Counted from the stretch's first letter, positions 16,466 to 24,620 are shown. The stretch: 64,000 nt of DNA from Sphingomonas sp. (GCF_003248515.1 NZ_QFOB01000002.1:186001-250000), one strand, 5' to 3'. Numbers and translations: made by a program. Notes: generated by a model not told the origin, from the letters alone.

Positions 16466-16849
16466 ATGGCAGACCTCGCGAAGATTGTTGAAGACCTGTC
16501 CGCGCTGACCGTCCTCGAGGCGGCCGAGCTCTCGAAGCTCCTCGAAGAGAAGTGGGGCGTTTCGGCCGCCGCTGCCGTTGCGGTTGCCGCTCCGGCCGCC
16601 GGTGGCGCAGCTGGTGGCGCCGCCGCCGCTGAAGAGAAGACCGAGTTCGACGTGATCCTCACCGGCGACGGTGGCAAGAAGATCAACGTCATCAAGGAAG
16701 TCCGCGCCATCACCGGCCTGGGCCTGACGGAAGCCAAGACGCTCGTCGAGAGCGCTCCGAAGGCCGTCAAGGAAGGCGTGAGCAAGGACGAGGCCGAGAA
16801 GCTGAAGAAGCAGCTCGAGGAAGCCGGCGCGACCGTCGAGCTGAAGTAA
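16466..16849 (+). CDS. rplL: 50S ribosomal protein L7/L12
   Basis: L7/L12 forms the flexible stalk that recruits translational GTPases. The 127-residue protein has the N-terminal dimerisation domain (LAKIVEDLSALTVLEAAELS), an Ala/Gly hinge (about residues 38-55), and the C-terminal domain EKTEFDVILTGDGGKKINVI ... ITGLGLTEAKTLVE. The start is the ATG at 16466 (MADLAK), GGAGA upstream; an in-frame ATG at 16454 is upstream of that ribosome site. An intrinsic terminator follows, and rpoB does not. Confidence 0.97.
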   Translation: MADLAKIVEDLSALTVLEAAELSKLLEEKWGVSAAAAVAVAAPAAGGAAGGAAAAEEKTEFDVILTGDGGKKINVIKEVRAITGLGLTEAKTLVESAPKAVKEGVSKDEAEKLKKQLEEAGATVELK

Positions 16850-16933
16850 GCCTTTCGGGGGCTCGCCCCCCGGGAGACTTGCCCCCGCTTCGGCGGGGCC
16901 TCGGTCGAAAGACACCTGATCGAAAGATCGGGG

Positions 16934-16967
16934 AAGGGCGGTCCGGCGACGGGCCGCCCTTTCTTTT
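16934..16967 (+). terminator. intrinsic terminator after rplL
   Basis: AAGGGCGGTCCG pairs with CGGGCCGCCCTT (one G-T wobble) around a GCGA loop, followed by TCTTTT. It lies 85 bases after the rplL stop; another GC-rich hairpin (CGGGGGGCTCGCCCCCCG) sits closer, around 16857-16872. Confidence 0.88.
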
Positions 16968-17019
16968 GCGGCCCGCGTCCAGCCGACGGCACGCGCCGCC
17001 ATCGCGCGAGCCATCGACG

Positions 17020-17053
17020 ATTCGATATTTCGATGATAAGCGAAATATCGAAT
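17020..17053. promoter_or_regulatory. ArsR operator: 13-bp perfect inverted repeat
   Basis: ATTCGATATTTCG (17020-17032) and CGAAATATCGAAT (17041-17053) are perfect inverted repeats separated by 8 bases, 42 bases before the arsR start. The AT-rich palindrome in a GC-rich genome, directly ahead of an ArsR gene, is what autoregulating ArsR/SmtB proteins bind. A third partial copy (ATCGATATCGA) follows immediately. Confidence 0.82.
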
Positions 17054-17095
17054 CGATATCGACTGGCGGAGGGGGCGACGGGATTGGAGACTTCG

Positions 17096-17437
17096 ATGGA
17101 TCTGTCGACGGGCGTCGAGGCCTTGTCGGCACTTGCGCATGCCACTCGTCTTGCCGTGTTCCGGCTCCTTGTACGCGCGGGTGCGGAGGGCGTGCCCGCC
17201 GGGGAGATAGCGCGCGAGATCGGCGTTCTCCCCAGCACGCTTTCCACGCACCTCATGATCCTCGGCCATGCGGGCCTCGTTCGCCTGCGCCGCGAGGGGC
17301 GATCGATCATTTATGCCGCGGAATATGATCGGATGCGCGATCTGCTCGGTTTCCTCGTCGCGGATTGCTGTGGCGGCCGCCCTGAAATCTGTGCGCCCCT
17401 GGAGCGGATCGCCCGGGACGTGCAATGCTGCGGGTGA
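17096..17437 (+). CDS. arsR: ArsR family arsenic-responsive repressor
   Basis: The 113-residue winged-helix repressor shows LAHATRLAVFRLLVRAG, the recognition helix region VLPSTLSTHLMILGHAGLV, and the wing RREGRSIIY. Cysteines at 91, 92 and 99 (DCCGGRPEIC) match the clustered-cysteine As(III) site known from ArsR proteins that sense with C-terminal thiols; another CC pair ends the protein. The start at 17096 (MDLSTGVEAL) has GGAGA upstream. The gene overlaps the next (aqpS) by 13 bases, so the operon is translationally coupled. The perfect inverted repeat upstream is its likely operator. Confidence 0.92.
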   Translation: MDLSTGVEALSALAHATRLAVFRLLVRAGAEGVPAGEIAREIGVLPSTLSTHLMILGHAGLVRLRREGRSIIYAAEYDRMRDLLGFLVADCCGGRPEICAPLERIARDVQCCG

Positions 17438-18099
17438 GCCTTTCGCGCCGCCTGGCCGCCGAATGCCTGGGCACGACGATGCTGCTGGCGATCGTCGTCG
17501 GATCGGGGTTGATGGGCCAGCGGCTTGCCGCCGGCAATGATGCGCTGGCCCTGCTTGCGAACACGATCGCCACCGGGGCCGGCCTCATCGTCCTGATCCA
17601 CATTTTCGGGCCGGTTTCGGGTGCCCATTTCAACCCCGCCGTCACGTTCGTCCTGCTGTTGCGGCGCGAGATCGGGGTGGCGACGGCCAGCCTCTATGCC
17701 GCGGCGCAGATGGTGGGCGCGATCGCCGGCGTGTGGGCGGCCCATCTGATGTTCGCCGCGCCCTTTTTCGAGGTTTCCACCAAGGCGCGCGACGGGCTGC
17801 CCCAGGGATTTGCGGAGGCGATCGCGACGTTCGGGCTGATCGGCACGATCCTCGGTACGCGCCGCCATCGCCCGGATGCCATGCCATCGGCCATCGGTCT
17901 CTATATCGTTGCGGCCTATTGGTTCACGGCTTCCACGTCCTTCGCCAATCCCGCCGTCACTATCGCGCGCGGGATGACGGACAGCTTCGCCGGGATCGCG
18001 CCACATTCGATCCCCCTCTTCATCGCGGGCCAACTGGGCGGGGCCGTGGCAGCCCTGCTCCTGTTCCCGTGGCTGATGCAGGAGGATTACACGCCATGA
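17425..18099 (+). CDS. aqpS: aquaglyceroporin of the AqpS type (arsenite efflux channel)
   Basis: This 224-residue channel protein of the MIP family has two NPA boxes (SGAHFNPAVTF and SFANPAVTI) and six hydrophobic helices. In Sinorhizobium meliloti, aqpS replaces the arsenite pump between arsR and arsC: arsenate is reduced by ArsC and arsenite leaves by downhill flow through the channel. The identical gene order here supports that role. It overlaps arsR at its start, and its stop overlaps the arsC start in ATGA. Confidence 0.9.
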   Translation: MLRVSLSRRLAAECLGTTMLLAIVVGSGLMGQRLAAGNDALALLANTIATGAGLIVLIHIFGPVSGAHFNPAVTFVLLLRREIGVATASLYAAAQMVGAIAGVWAAHLMFAAPFFEVSTKARDGLPQGFAEAIATFGLIGTILGTRRHRPDAMPSAIGLYIVAAYWFTASTSFANPAVTIARGMTDSFAGIAPHSIPLFIAGQLGGAVAALLLFPWLMQEDYTP

Positions 18100-18509
18100 G
18101 CGACAGCTTTCCCGTTACCATCTATCACAATCCCGAGTGTGGCACCTCGCGCAACGCGCTCGCGATGATCGAAGCGGCTGGCTACCGGCCCGACATCGTC
18201 GATTATCGCGCCGTCGGCTGGAGCAGGGCGCTTCTCGAACGATTGCTCGCCATCACGGGCATGCGCCCGCGCGACATTCTGCGTGAGAAGGGGGCACCCG
18301 CGGCCGATCTGGGCCTGCTCGATCCCGCAGTGCCGGACGATGCGCTTGTCGACGCGATGATCCGGCACCCGATCCTCGTGAACCGGCCGATCGTCGTCAC
18401 GCCCAGAGGTGCGCGCCTGTGCCGGCCGTCGGAGACGGTGTTCGATCTGCTCGAACGCGGCCCCGTGACGTTCCGGAAGGAGGATGGAGACGTGGTGACG
18501 AGGGGCTGA
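18096..18509 (+). CDS. arsC: arsenate reductase, glutaredoxin-dependent type
   Basis: ArsC reduces arsenate to arsenite with glutathione/glutaredoxin. The 137-residue protein has the catalytic cysteine (about residue 15) in YHNPECGTSRNAL, the conserved MRPRDILREKG loop and HPILVNRPIV with the Arg that orients the substrate. These match the E. coli plasmid ArsC family rather than the thioredoxin-linked type. The start is fixed by the ATGA overlap with aqpS. No arsB, acr3 or arsH is adjacent. Confidence 0.95.
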   Translation: MSDSFPVTIYHNPECGTSRNALAMIEAAGYRPDIVDYRAVGWSRALLERLLAITGMRPRDILREKGAPAADLGLLDPAVPDDALVDAMIRHPILVNRPIVVTPRGARLCRPSETVFDLLERGPVTFRKEDGDVVTRG

Positions 18510-18564
18510 GGGCCGCGTTCCGGTTTCGGCCCGCTTCGATGCCTCGCTGCATCTTCGAGGGCGA

Positions 18565-18996
18565 TCACCTTTCCGCGACGCGCCGTTCCGCAGGAGTGAT
18601 GGTGGCGCAGGCGGGCGTGCCGTCGCTGGCGGTGCCGATGATGATCGTCTCGATCACGCCGCCGCTGCGGGCGGCATGCTCGATCATCGCCTCGTCGATA
18701 TCGTGGATGTCGATCTTCATCCGGCGGGACCAGGGCGAGGCCGCATCGCCGGCCAGATCGCCCACGCGGATATAGACGAAGCGGCGCACGGGGCCTTCCG
18801 GGCGCACCTGATCGCCATGGAATTTGGGGCCGGGCCCGATGCGCACCGGGAAATCGAAACGCAGCGGTGCGCCGTCCGGCGAGGATTTCGGATCGAGGGG
18901 GCCGCCGTTCCTCGCCTGAAGGCTGTGGAGAACGTTCGGAACGGGCTGCCGGATAATGATCCGGAACGGTATCTCGATCCGATCCGTCCGGGCCAT
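18565..18996 (-). CDS. DUF5990 family protein
   Basis: A 143-residue soluble protein with the pattern IEIPFRIIIRQPVPNV, then GDQVRPEGPVRRFVYIRVGDLAG and WSRRMKIDIHDI, characteristic of the DUF5990 family found in many soil bacteria. No biochemical function is known. The start at 18996 (MARTDRIEI) gives the natural N-terminus; an open upstream frame is only the shadow of the next gene. It is 16 bases downstream of the HHH-protein gene on the same strand, so the two may be co-transcribed. Confidence 0.75.
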   Translation of the reverse strand: MARTDRIEIPFRIIIRQPVPNVLHSLQARNGGPLDPKSSPDGAPLRFDFPVRIGPGPKFHGDQVRPEGPVRRFVYIRVGDLAGDAASPWSRRMKIDIHDIDEAMIEHAARSGGVIETIIIGTASDGTPACATITPAERRVAER

Positions 18997-19012
18997 GGGA
19001 GGGGTGCTCCCG

Positions 19013-19552
19013 TCAGCCGATCTTGCCGAACTGCGCTTCGAACGTTTCGCGATCGCCCTTGGCGAGGAGGCGGGCCTGCTCGACCCACTTGTCGCGCACG
19101 ATGCGGCCCTTGAAGGCGCCCATCTGCGAGTCGATCGCCTCCACGTCGGCAAGGCTCCACGAGGCGATCTGCTCGAAGCTCGTCACGCCCAGATCGTGCA
19201 GGCGCGCTTCGGCCTTCGGGCCGAGGCCCTTGAGCGTCGTCAATATGTCGCCCGTGGGCGCGGGCTGGCCCGAAGGGTGGGCATCGATGCCGATGAACTG
19301 ATCGACGACATCCTCGATCGCGGCGCTGATCTCGGAATCGACGCCATGGCCTTCCTCGATCGCGGAGGATGGAGGAGCGGCGGGTGCCGGCGCGGGAACG
19401 GGAGCCGGTGCGGCCTTCGGCGCGGGCGCCATCGGCGGCACGGCGGGCGTTTCCCTGAATGTCACATGCTGTTTGCGACTGCGGAGCAGGAGGAAGGCCA
19501 GAAGCACGGCCACCACGATCGCGGCGATGATGATGAGCGTCGTCTGGTCCAT
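19013..19552 (-). CDS. membrane-anchored helix-hairpin-helix protein
   Basis: The 179-residue protein starts with one transmembrane helix (LIIIAAIVVAVLLAFLLLRS), continues with an Ala/Pro-rich linker, then an acidic segment. It ends in an HHH-like domain: ILTTLKGLGPKAEARLHDLG and VTSFEQIASWSLADVEAID, the pattern seen in C-terminal domains of NADH-quinone oxidoreductase chain E-like and DUF4332-type proteins. These domains typically mediate non-specific nucleic-acid or protein contact. A membrane-tethered form is common in alphaproteobacteria; its role is not established. Confidence 0.75.
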   Translation of the reverse strand: MDQTTLIIIAAIVVAVLLAFLLLRSRKQHVTFRETPAVPPMAPAPKAAPAPVPAPAPAAPPSSAIEEGHGVDSEISAAIEDVVDQFIGIDAHPSGQPAPTGDILTTLKGLGPKAEARLHDLGVTSFEQIASWSLADVEAIDSQMGAFKGRIVRDKWVEQARLLAKGDRETFEAQFGKIG

Positions 19553-19624
19553 ATCGTCCCTGTTCTCTCTGGTGGTCCGCAGGCGGTGGTGCGGCCCTAG
19601 CCTCCGTTCGTCGCGGGACGCAAG

Positions 19625-20914
19625 CTAGCCGTTAGGCCCTTGCGCCTCGCGCGCCACTTCGCGCCAGCCTATGTCGCGGCGGCAGAAGCCGGTGGGGAAG
19701 GCGATCCGGTCGACCGCGTCGTAGGCGGCGGCCTGGGCCTCGGCCACGGAGGCGCCCGTGCCCGTCACCGCCAGCACGCGGCCGCCATTCGCGATCAGGC
19801 GCCCGTCCTCAAGCGTGGTGCCGGCGTGGAAAACGATCGCGCCGGCGGCTTCCGCCGCGTCAACGCCCTCGATCCCGCCGCCCTTTTCGGGCGTGCCGGG
19901 ATAGCCGCGCGCGGCCATCACCACCGTCAGCGCCGCGCGCGGCGCCAGCTCTGGCAACGGGATTTCCGCCAGCCGGCCCTCGGCCACGGCCAGCATCAGA
20001 TCGATCAGGTCACCGTCGAAGCGCGGCATCAGCACCTGCGTCTCCGGATCGCCGAAGCGCGCATTATATTCGATCAGCTTCGGCCCTTCGGCCGTCAGCA
20101 TCAGGCCGGCATAGAGAACGCCCGAATAGGGCATGCCGGCCTCGGCCATCGCGCGCACGGTGGGCAGGATGATTTCGCGCATCGTCTGCGCTTCCAGCGT
20201 GGGGGTCAGCACGGGGGCGGGGCTGTAGGCGCCCATGCCGCCGGTATTGGGGCCGGTATCGCCTTCGCCCACGCGCTTGTGATCCTGCGCGGAGCCGAAG
20301 GGGATGGCCGTGGTTCCATCGGCAAGGGCGAAGAAGCTCGCTTCCTCGCCCGTCATATATTCCTCGATCACCACTTCCGCGCCGGCTCCGCCAAAGCCGC
20401 CGCCGAACATGTCCGCCAGCGCGGCCTGTGCCTCTCCGGCCGTTTCGGCGATCACCACGCCTTTGCCGGCGGCGAGGCCGTCCGCCTTGATCACCACGGG
20501 CAGGCCGAAGCGGGTGAGGCCGGCCTGCGCCGCCGCCAGATCGGTGTAGCGCGCATAGGCGGCGGTGGGGATGCCGGCGCGCCGGCACAGATCCTTGGTG
20601 AAGCCCTTGGAGCCTTCCAGCTGCGCCGCCGCCTTGCTCGGGCCGAAGACGAGGATGCCATCCTCGCGCAGCCGATCGGCGAGGCCGGCGACCAGCGGCT
20701 GCTCCGGTCCCACCACAACCAGACCGATATTCTCGTCGCGCGCGAAAGCCACGATCGCCTCGATATGAAGAGGGTCGAGATCCACCGGCTCGGCGTGGCG
20801 CGCGATGCCCGGATTGCCGGGCGCGGCATAGAGTTTGGTGAGGCGAGGCGATTGCGCGAGCTTCCAGGCGAGCGCATGTTCGCGTCCCCCCGAACCGATA
20901 AGCAGGACTTTCAT
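19625..20914 (-). CDS. purD: phosphoribosylamine--glycine ligase
   Basis: PurD ligates glycine to 5-phosphoribosylamine in purine synthesis, using ATP. The 429-residue protein shows MKVLLIGSGGREHALAWKL, APGNPGIA, the ATP-grasp segment VIKADGLAAGKGVVIA, and the signature RFGDPETQ. The ATG at 20914 gives the conserved N-terminus; the ORF's upstream extension lies within xseA. The start codon sits in the sequence CATG shared with the xseA start on the other strand, so no intergenic space exists. Confidence 0.96.
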   Translation of the reverse strand: MKVLLIGSGGREHALAWKLAQSPRLTKLYAAPGNPGIARHAEPVDLDPLHIEAIVAFARDENIGLVVVGPEQPLVAGLADRLREDGILVFGPSKAAAQLEGSKGFTKDLCRRAGIPTAAYARYTDLAAAQAGLTRFGLPVVIKADGLAAGKGVVIAETAGEAQAALADMFGGGFGGAGAEVVIEEYMTGEEASFFALADGTTAIPFGSAQDHKRVGEGDTGPNTGGMGAYSPAPVLTPTLEAQTMREIILPTVRAMAEAGMPYSGVLYAGLMLTAEGPKLIEYNARFGDPETQVLMPRFDGDLIDLMLAVAEGRLAEIPLPELAPRAALTVVMAARGYPGTPEKGGGIEGVDAAEAAGAIVFHAGTTLEDGRLIANGGRVLAVTGTGASVAEAQAAAYDAVDRIAFPTGFCRRDIGWREVAREAQGPNG

Positions 20915-22337
20915 GACGATCCCCGATGCGAACGGCCGGCTGCTAGCCGAGGAAGCGGCCGGCGACAACGCGCCCGCGCTTTCCGTATCGGAGCTTTCGG
21001 GCGCGCTGAAGCGATCGGTGGAGGACACATTCTCCCATGTGCGGGTGCGCGGCGAGATTTCCGGCTACAAGCGCGTCGCCTCCGGTCACTCCTATCTTAC
21101 GCTGAAGGATGATCGCGCGGCGCTGGATGGCGTGATCTGGAAGGGCACGCCGCTCGCCTTTCGGCCGGAGGATGGTGCCGAGGTGATCGCCACGGGCCGC
21201 CTGACCACTTATCCGGGGCGTTCGCGCTACCAGATCGTGATCGAGCGCATGGAACTGGCGGGGCAGGGCGCGCTGATGGCGCTGCTCGATCAGCGGCGCC
21301 GCGCGCTGGCGGCCGAGGGGCTGTTCGATCGGGATCGCAAGCGGCCTTTGCCGTTCCTGCCGCGCACGATCGGCGTCGTCACATCGCCCACCGGCGCCGT
21401 GATCCGCGATATCCTGCACCGGCTGGAGGATCGCTGCCCCAGCCACGTTCTCGTTTGGCCGGTGGCGGTGCAGGGGGAGGGCGCGGCGGCGCAGGTGGCG
21501 GCGGCGGTGCGCGGCTTCGCGCGGATGGCGAGCCCGCCCGATCTCATCATCGTGGCGCGCGGCGGCGGATCGATCGAGGATCTGTGGGCCTTCAACGAGG
21601 AGGTGGTGGTGCGCGCGGTGGCGGAATCTCCCATCCCCACCATCTCGGCCGTGGGCCATGAGACGGATACCACGCTCTGCGATTTCGCGGCGGACGTGCG
21701 CGCGCCGACACCCACCGCCGCCGCCGAAATGGCCGTGCCGGTGAAGGCGGATCTGGCGGATGGCATCCAGCAGCTCTGGCTGCGTGCGGGCCGCTGCGCG
21801 CGGCGCTATCGCGATTATGGCGCGGAACGTCTCGCCACGGTGGCGCGTCGCCTGCCGCCGCCGGAACGATTGCTCGCACCCCAGCGCCAGCGGCTGGACG
21901 AGGCGGGCGAGCGGCTGCCGCGCGCGCTTTCCGGCCGGTTGGCGGAGGCGCGACGCGAACTGGCCGATGCGGCAGGTGCGCTCCGCCCGGCCCTGCTGGA
22001 GGCGCGGTTGGCACGCGGGCGGGAGAGGCTGGCCGGGCTTCGCCTGCGCCCCGGCCTCGTCACCGCGCGGATCGAGGCGGATCGGCACCGGCTGGGCCAG
22101 ACGTGGCGGCTGATCGAACAGCTCAATCCCGAGCGGGTGCTTTCGCGGGGCTATGCATGGGTGGAGGATCGCGCGGGCGGCGTGGTGACGACGGGGGCCG
22201 CGGTGCGCGCGGCGGGATCGGTCACGCTCGTCTTCGCGGGCGCGGATCGCGTGGACGTGCAGGTGGAGGGCACGGCACCCAGGCCCGCGCGCCCGGCTAG
22301 GCCCGCGAAAGGCCCGGATCAGCCGACATTGCTGTAG
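20913..22337 (+). CDS. xseA: exodeoxyribonuclease VII large subunit
   Basis: XseA is the catalytic subunit of exonuclease VII, which degrades single-stranded DNA to oligonucleotides in repair. The 474-residue protein has the N-terminal OB fold (VRGEISGYKRVASGHSYLTL), the catalytic region FLPRTIGVVTSPTGAVIRDI, the signature IIVARGGGSIEDLWAFNEE and SAVGHETDTTLCDFAADVRA, then a long coiled-coil-like helical region. The start ATG at 20913 interlocks with that of purD. xseB is not adjacent. A hydrophilic tail rich in Pro/Arg ends the protein. Confidence 0.96.
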   Translation: MTIPDANGRLLAEEAAGDNAPALSVSELSGALKRSVEDTFSHVRVRGEISGYKRVASGHSYLTLKDDRAALDGVIWKGTPLAFRPEDGAEVIATGRLTTYPGRSRYQIVIERMELAGQGALMALLDQRRRALAAEGLFDRDRKRPLPFLPRTIGVVTSPTGAVIRDILHRLEDRCPSHVLVWPVAVQGEGAAAQVAAAVRGFARMASPPDLIIVARGGGSIEDLWAFNEEVVVRAVAESPIPTISAVGHETDTTLCDFAADVRAPTPTAAAEMAVPVKADLADGIQQLWLRAGRCARRYRDYGAERLATVARRLPPPERLLAPQRQRLDEAGERLPRALSGRLAEARRELADAAGALRPALLEARLARGRERLAGLRLRPGLVTARIEADRHRLGQTWRLIEQLNPERVLSRGYAWVEDRAGGVVTTGAAVRAAGSVTLVFAGADRVDVQVEGTAPRPARPARPAKGPDQPTLL

Positions 22338-22437
22338 CATGCCGCGACGATCCGCCTTGTAAATGGCTGCCCATGCTTGCCGTGCGGGCGGGACGCGCTA
22401 TCTCCCCGGAATTGGCAGCAAAGAGGATCGCGGAAAC

Positions 22438-22635
22438 ATGCTGATGGCGCAGGGGCGGCCCGCCCGGCTCCACTATATGGCGAATGGGTTTCGCGTGATG
22501 GCGGCCGGCGATCATGTCGTCTGCGCGATATCCGGCGAGCGCGTCCCGCTGGACGAGTTGCGCTACTGGAGCGTCGCCCGGCAGGAGCCCTATGCCAGCT
22601 GCGAGCTTTCGACGCAGGCGGAGCGCAAGGCTTGA
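22438..22635 (+). CDS. DUF2093 domain protein
   Basis: A 65-residue protein with RLHYMANGFRVMAAGDHVVC and GERVPLDELRYWSVARQE, which is the DUF2093 pattern of short alphaproteobacterial proteins found beside xseA and a lipoprotein peptidase. The two Cys could form a small metal or disulfide site. Function unknown. Its TGA overlaps the TTG start of the next gene (TTGA), implying coupled translation. Confidence 0.85.
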   Translation: MLMAQGRPARLHYMANGFRVMAAGDHVVCAISGERVPLDELRYWSVARQEPYASCELSTQAERKA

Positions 22636-23561
22636 AGCGCGCGCCCGCGCTGGCCTCGCTCCTCCTTGTGCTGGCGGGTTGCGCGGGGCGGCCGGTCGCC
22701 CCCGGTCCGGGCACGGCGCCGCCTCCGCCCGGCCGCCCCGTCGTCCCGCCGCCGCCGCGCATCGTCGGCCCGGATCTGTTCGGGCTACAGGGTGACATGA
22801 CGCAGGGCACGCTGCTGCGCGGAGTCGCTCCGGCGGGCACGGCGCTGCTGATGCTCGATGGCAAGCCTGTCCGAATCGCGGCGGATGGCCGCTTCATCAT
22901 CGGCTTCAATCGCGACGCGCCCGATCATGCGATGCTGGAGGCGCGCCTCCAGGACGGGCGCCTGCTGCGGCTGCCGCTCACGATCGGCAAGCGCGCCTGG
23001 GATATTTCGAACCTGTCGACGTTGCCGATGGGTACGTCGCCCAGCCCCGCCTACCAGAAGATCCGCGCCGCCGAACTGGCGCAGATCGCCGCCGCGCGCG
23101 CGCTGAACGCCAACAGTGACGGCTGGCGACAGAAGATGATCTACCCCACGACGGGCCGGATCAGCACGCTCTTCGGATCCCAGCGCATCTACAAAGGCGG
23201 GGTCGAGGGCGCCTATCATGGCGGCATGGACATCGCCCGGCCGACCGGCACGCCGGTGGCGGCGCCGGCCGATGGCGTGATCGCGCTGGCGACGGCGAAA
23301 CCCTTCAGCCTGGAGGGCAATCTGGTGATGATCGATCATGGCTTCGGCCTGATGAGCGCGATCATGCATCTGTCGCGGATCGACGTGAAACAGGGGGATC
23401 ATGTCCGGCAGGGCCAGATTATCGGCCTCGTCGGCTCCACCGGCCGTGCCACCGGCCCGCATCTCCACTGGGGGCTTACGTGGCAGGGCGCGCGGATCGA
23501 TCCGCTGCTCGTGGCGGGGCCGATGCCGACGGGCGCGGCCACCACGGCGGGAGCGCGTTGA
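22632..23561 (+). CDS. M23 family peptidoglycan-cleaving lipoprotein
   Basis: This 309-residue outer-membrane or periplasmic lipoprotein starts at a TTG overlapping the DUF2093 stop. Starting there yields a perfect lipoprotein signal, KRAPALASLLLVLAGC, with the lipobox LAGC at about residues 14-17. A Pro-rich linker and a beta-strand region follow, then an M23/LytM peptidase domain with zinc-ligand motifs YHGGMDIA and GPHLHWG plus FGLMSAIMHLS. The metal ligands are intact, so it is likely an active DD-endopeptidase rather than an activator. Confidence 0.9.
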   Translation: MKRAPALASLLLVLAGCAGRPVAPGPGTAPPPPGRPVVPPPPRIVGPDLFGLQGDMTQGTLLRGVAPAGTALLMLDGKPVRIAADGRFIIGFNRDAPDHAMLEARLQDGRLLRLPLTIGKRAWDISNLSTLPMGTSPSPAYQKIRAAELAQIAAARALNANSDGWRQKMIYPTTGRISTLFGSQRIYKGGVEGAYHGGMDIARPTGTPVAAPADGVIALATAKPFSLEGNLVMIDHGFGLMSAIMHLSRIDVKQGDHVRQGQIIGLVGSTGRATGPHLHWGLTWQGARIDPLLVAGPMPTGAATTAGAR

Positions 23562-23618
23562 TCGCGATTCCGATGCGCAAAGCCCCGCTCCCGCGCGGGC
23601 AGGCGCGCGAAATGGCCT

Positions 23619-24593
23619 TCAGCCCGCCGTCCAGGGATCGTGCGGCCCCAGCCTGATCCAGCGCGAGCAGAGCCATTTATGCCCGGCCGTCACCGGCATG
23701 CCCGCATGCGTGGCGCGCGGATCGGGAGTGCCGGCCGCATCGGTGTTGCGAAACAGCAGGCCATCGCCCAGCCTGCCCCGCACGCGCAGCCCGTTGGCGA
23801 GGAACATCGTCTCGCCGCCGCCATATCCCTCGTTCAGATAGACAAGCATCGTCCAGCCACGCTGATTGGGGCTGTGCGCGATCGCATCGTGATGCGCGCG
23901 ATATTGCTGGCCGGGCGCATAGCGCAGCACGGTGAGCGGCTCGCCCTGTTCCACGCGCGTGCCGCTGGCGGCGGCGATCCGGGCGTTGAGTGCACGCACC
24001 GCGAGATCCTCGCGCGCCGGCCCGATCACGCCATCGTCCGCCGCGCGCACGGGATGCGGGATGGCGCGCCCGGTGCGTGGATCGATCACGCGCGCGGGCT
24101 CCAGTAGCGGATCGGCCGTCCGCGCGACATGCAGGCATTCGTCCGCGGTGAACAAGGCCGGGAAAAGCCGCACGTCCGGGGCGGATGAGAGGGGGCGGCC
24201 CACCGGGGGATCGAGCGGCAGCCCCTGCGTATCGATCCGCATGGCCCGAACGAGACGAAGCTGATCGGCCGCGAGGGGGTCGTCGGCGGCGGCCACTTCC
24301 AGCAAAGCGAGCGCACGGGGCCAGTCGGCCGCGCCGCCCGATCCGTTGGCGGTGAGCGCGATCTCCATCAGCGCGGCATCGACATGCCCGATCTCCACCG
24401 CGCGGCGCAGCCAGCTGCGCGCCGCTGGCAGATCGCGCGGCACGGGCGCGCCGATGAGATGCCACAGGGCAAGCTGATAAAGCGCGTCGACATCGCCGCG
24501 TTCGGCCGCCCCGCGCATCACGGCGATCGCCTCGTCGGGGCGGTCCGCGGCCAGCAGCGCTTCGGCGCGCTCGACGGGCGAAGTTGGGCTCAC
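23619..24593 (-). CDS. repeat-containing 2OG-Fe(II) prolyl 4-hydroxylase-like oxygenase
   Basis: The first 120 or so residues are helical repeats of the SEL1/TPR kind (AIAVMRGAAERGDVDALYQL, ARSWLRRAVEIGHVDAALME). The C-terminal half is a P4H-type oxygenase with iron ligands in YRAHHDAI (HxD) and the distal THAGMPVTAGHKW, where His binds iron and Lys binds 2-oxoglutarate. It would hydroxylate a protein or peptide; the repeat domain may select the target. Nearby genes give no candidate substrate. The ATG start follows a clear break from the terminator of the receptor gene. Confidence 0.85.
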   Translation of the reverse strand: MSPTSPVERAEALLAADRPDEAIAVMRGAAERGDVDALYQLALWHLIGAPVPRDLPAARSWLRRAVEIGHVDAALMEIALTANGSGGAADWPRALALLEVAAADDPLAADQLRLVRAMRIDTQGLPLDPPVGRPLSSAPDVRLFPALFTADECLHVARTADPLLEPARVIDPRTGRAIPHPVRAADDGVIGPAREDLAVRALNARIAAASGTRVEQGEPLTVLRYAPGQQYRAHHDAIAHSPNQRGWTMLVYLNEGYGGGETMFLANGLRVRGRLGDGLLFRNTDAAGTPDPRATHAGMPVTAGHKWLCSRWIRLGPHDPWTAG

Positions 24594-24620
24594 CCCGCTT
24601 TCATCCGCGCGAAAGAGGCA

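Noticed and set aside
19640..21112. A 490-codon plus-strand open frame opposite purD
   Set aside because: Shadow of purD, with Gly/Arg/His/Gln-rich sequence and no motifs.
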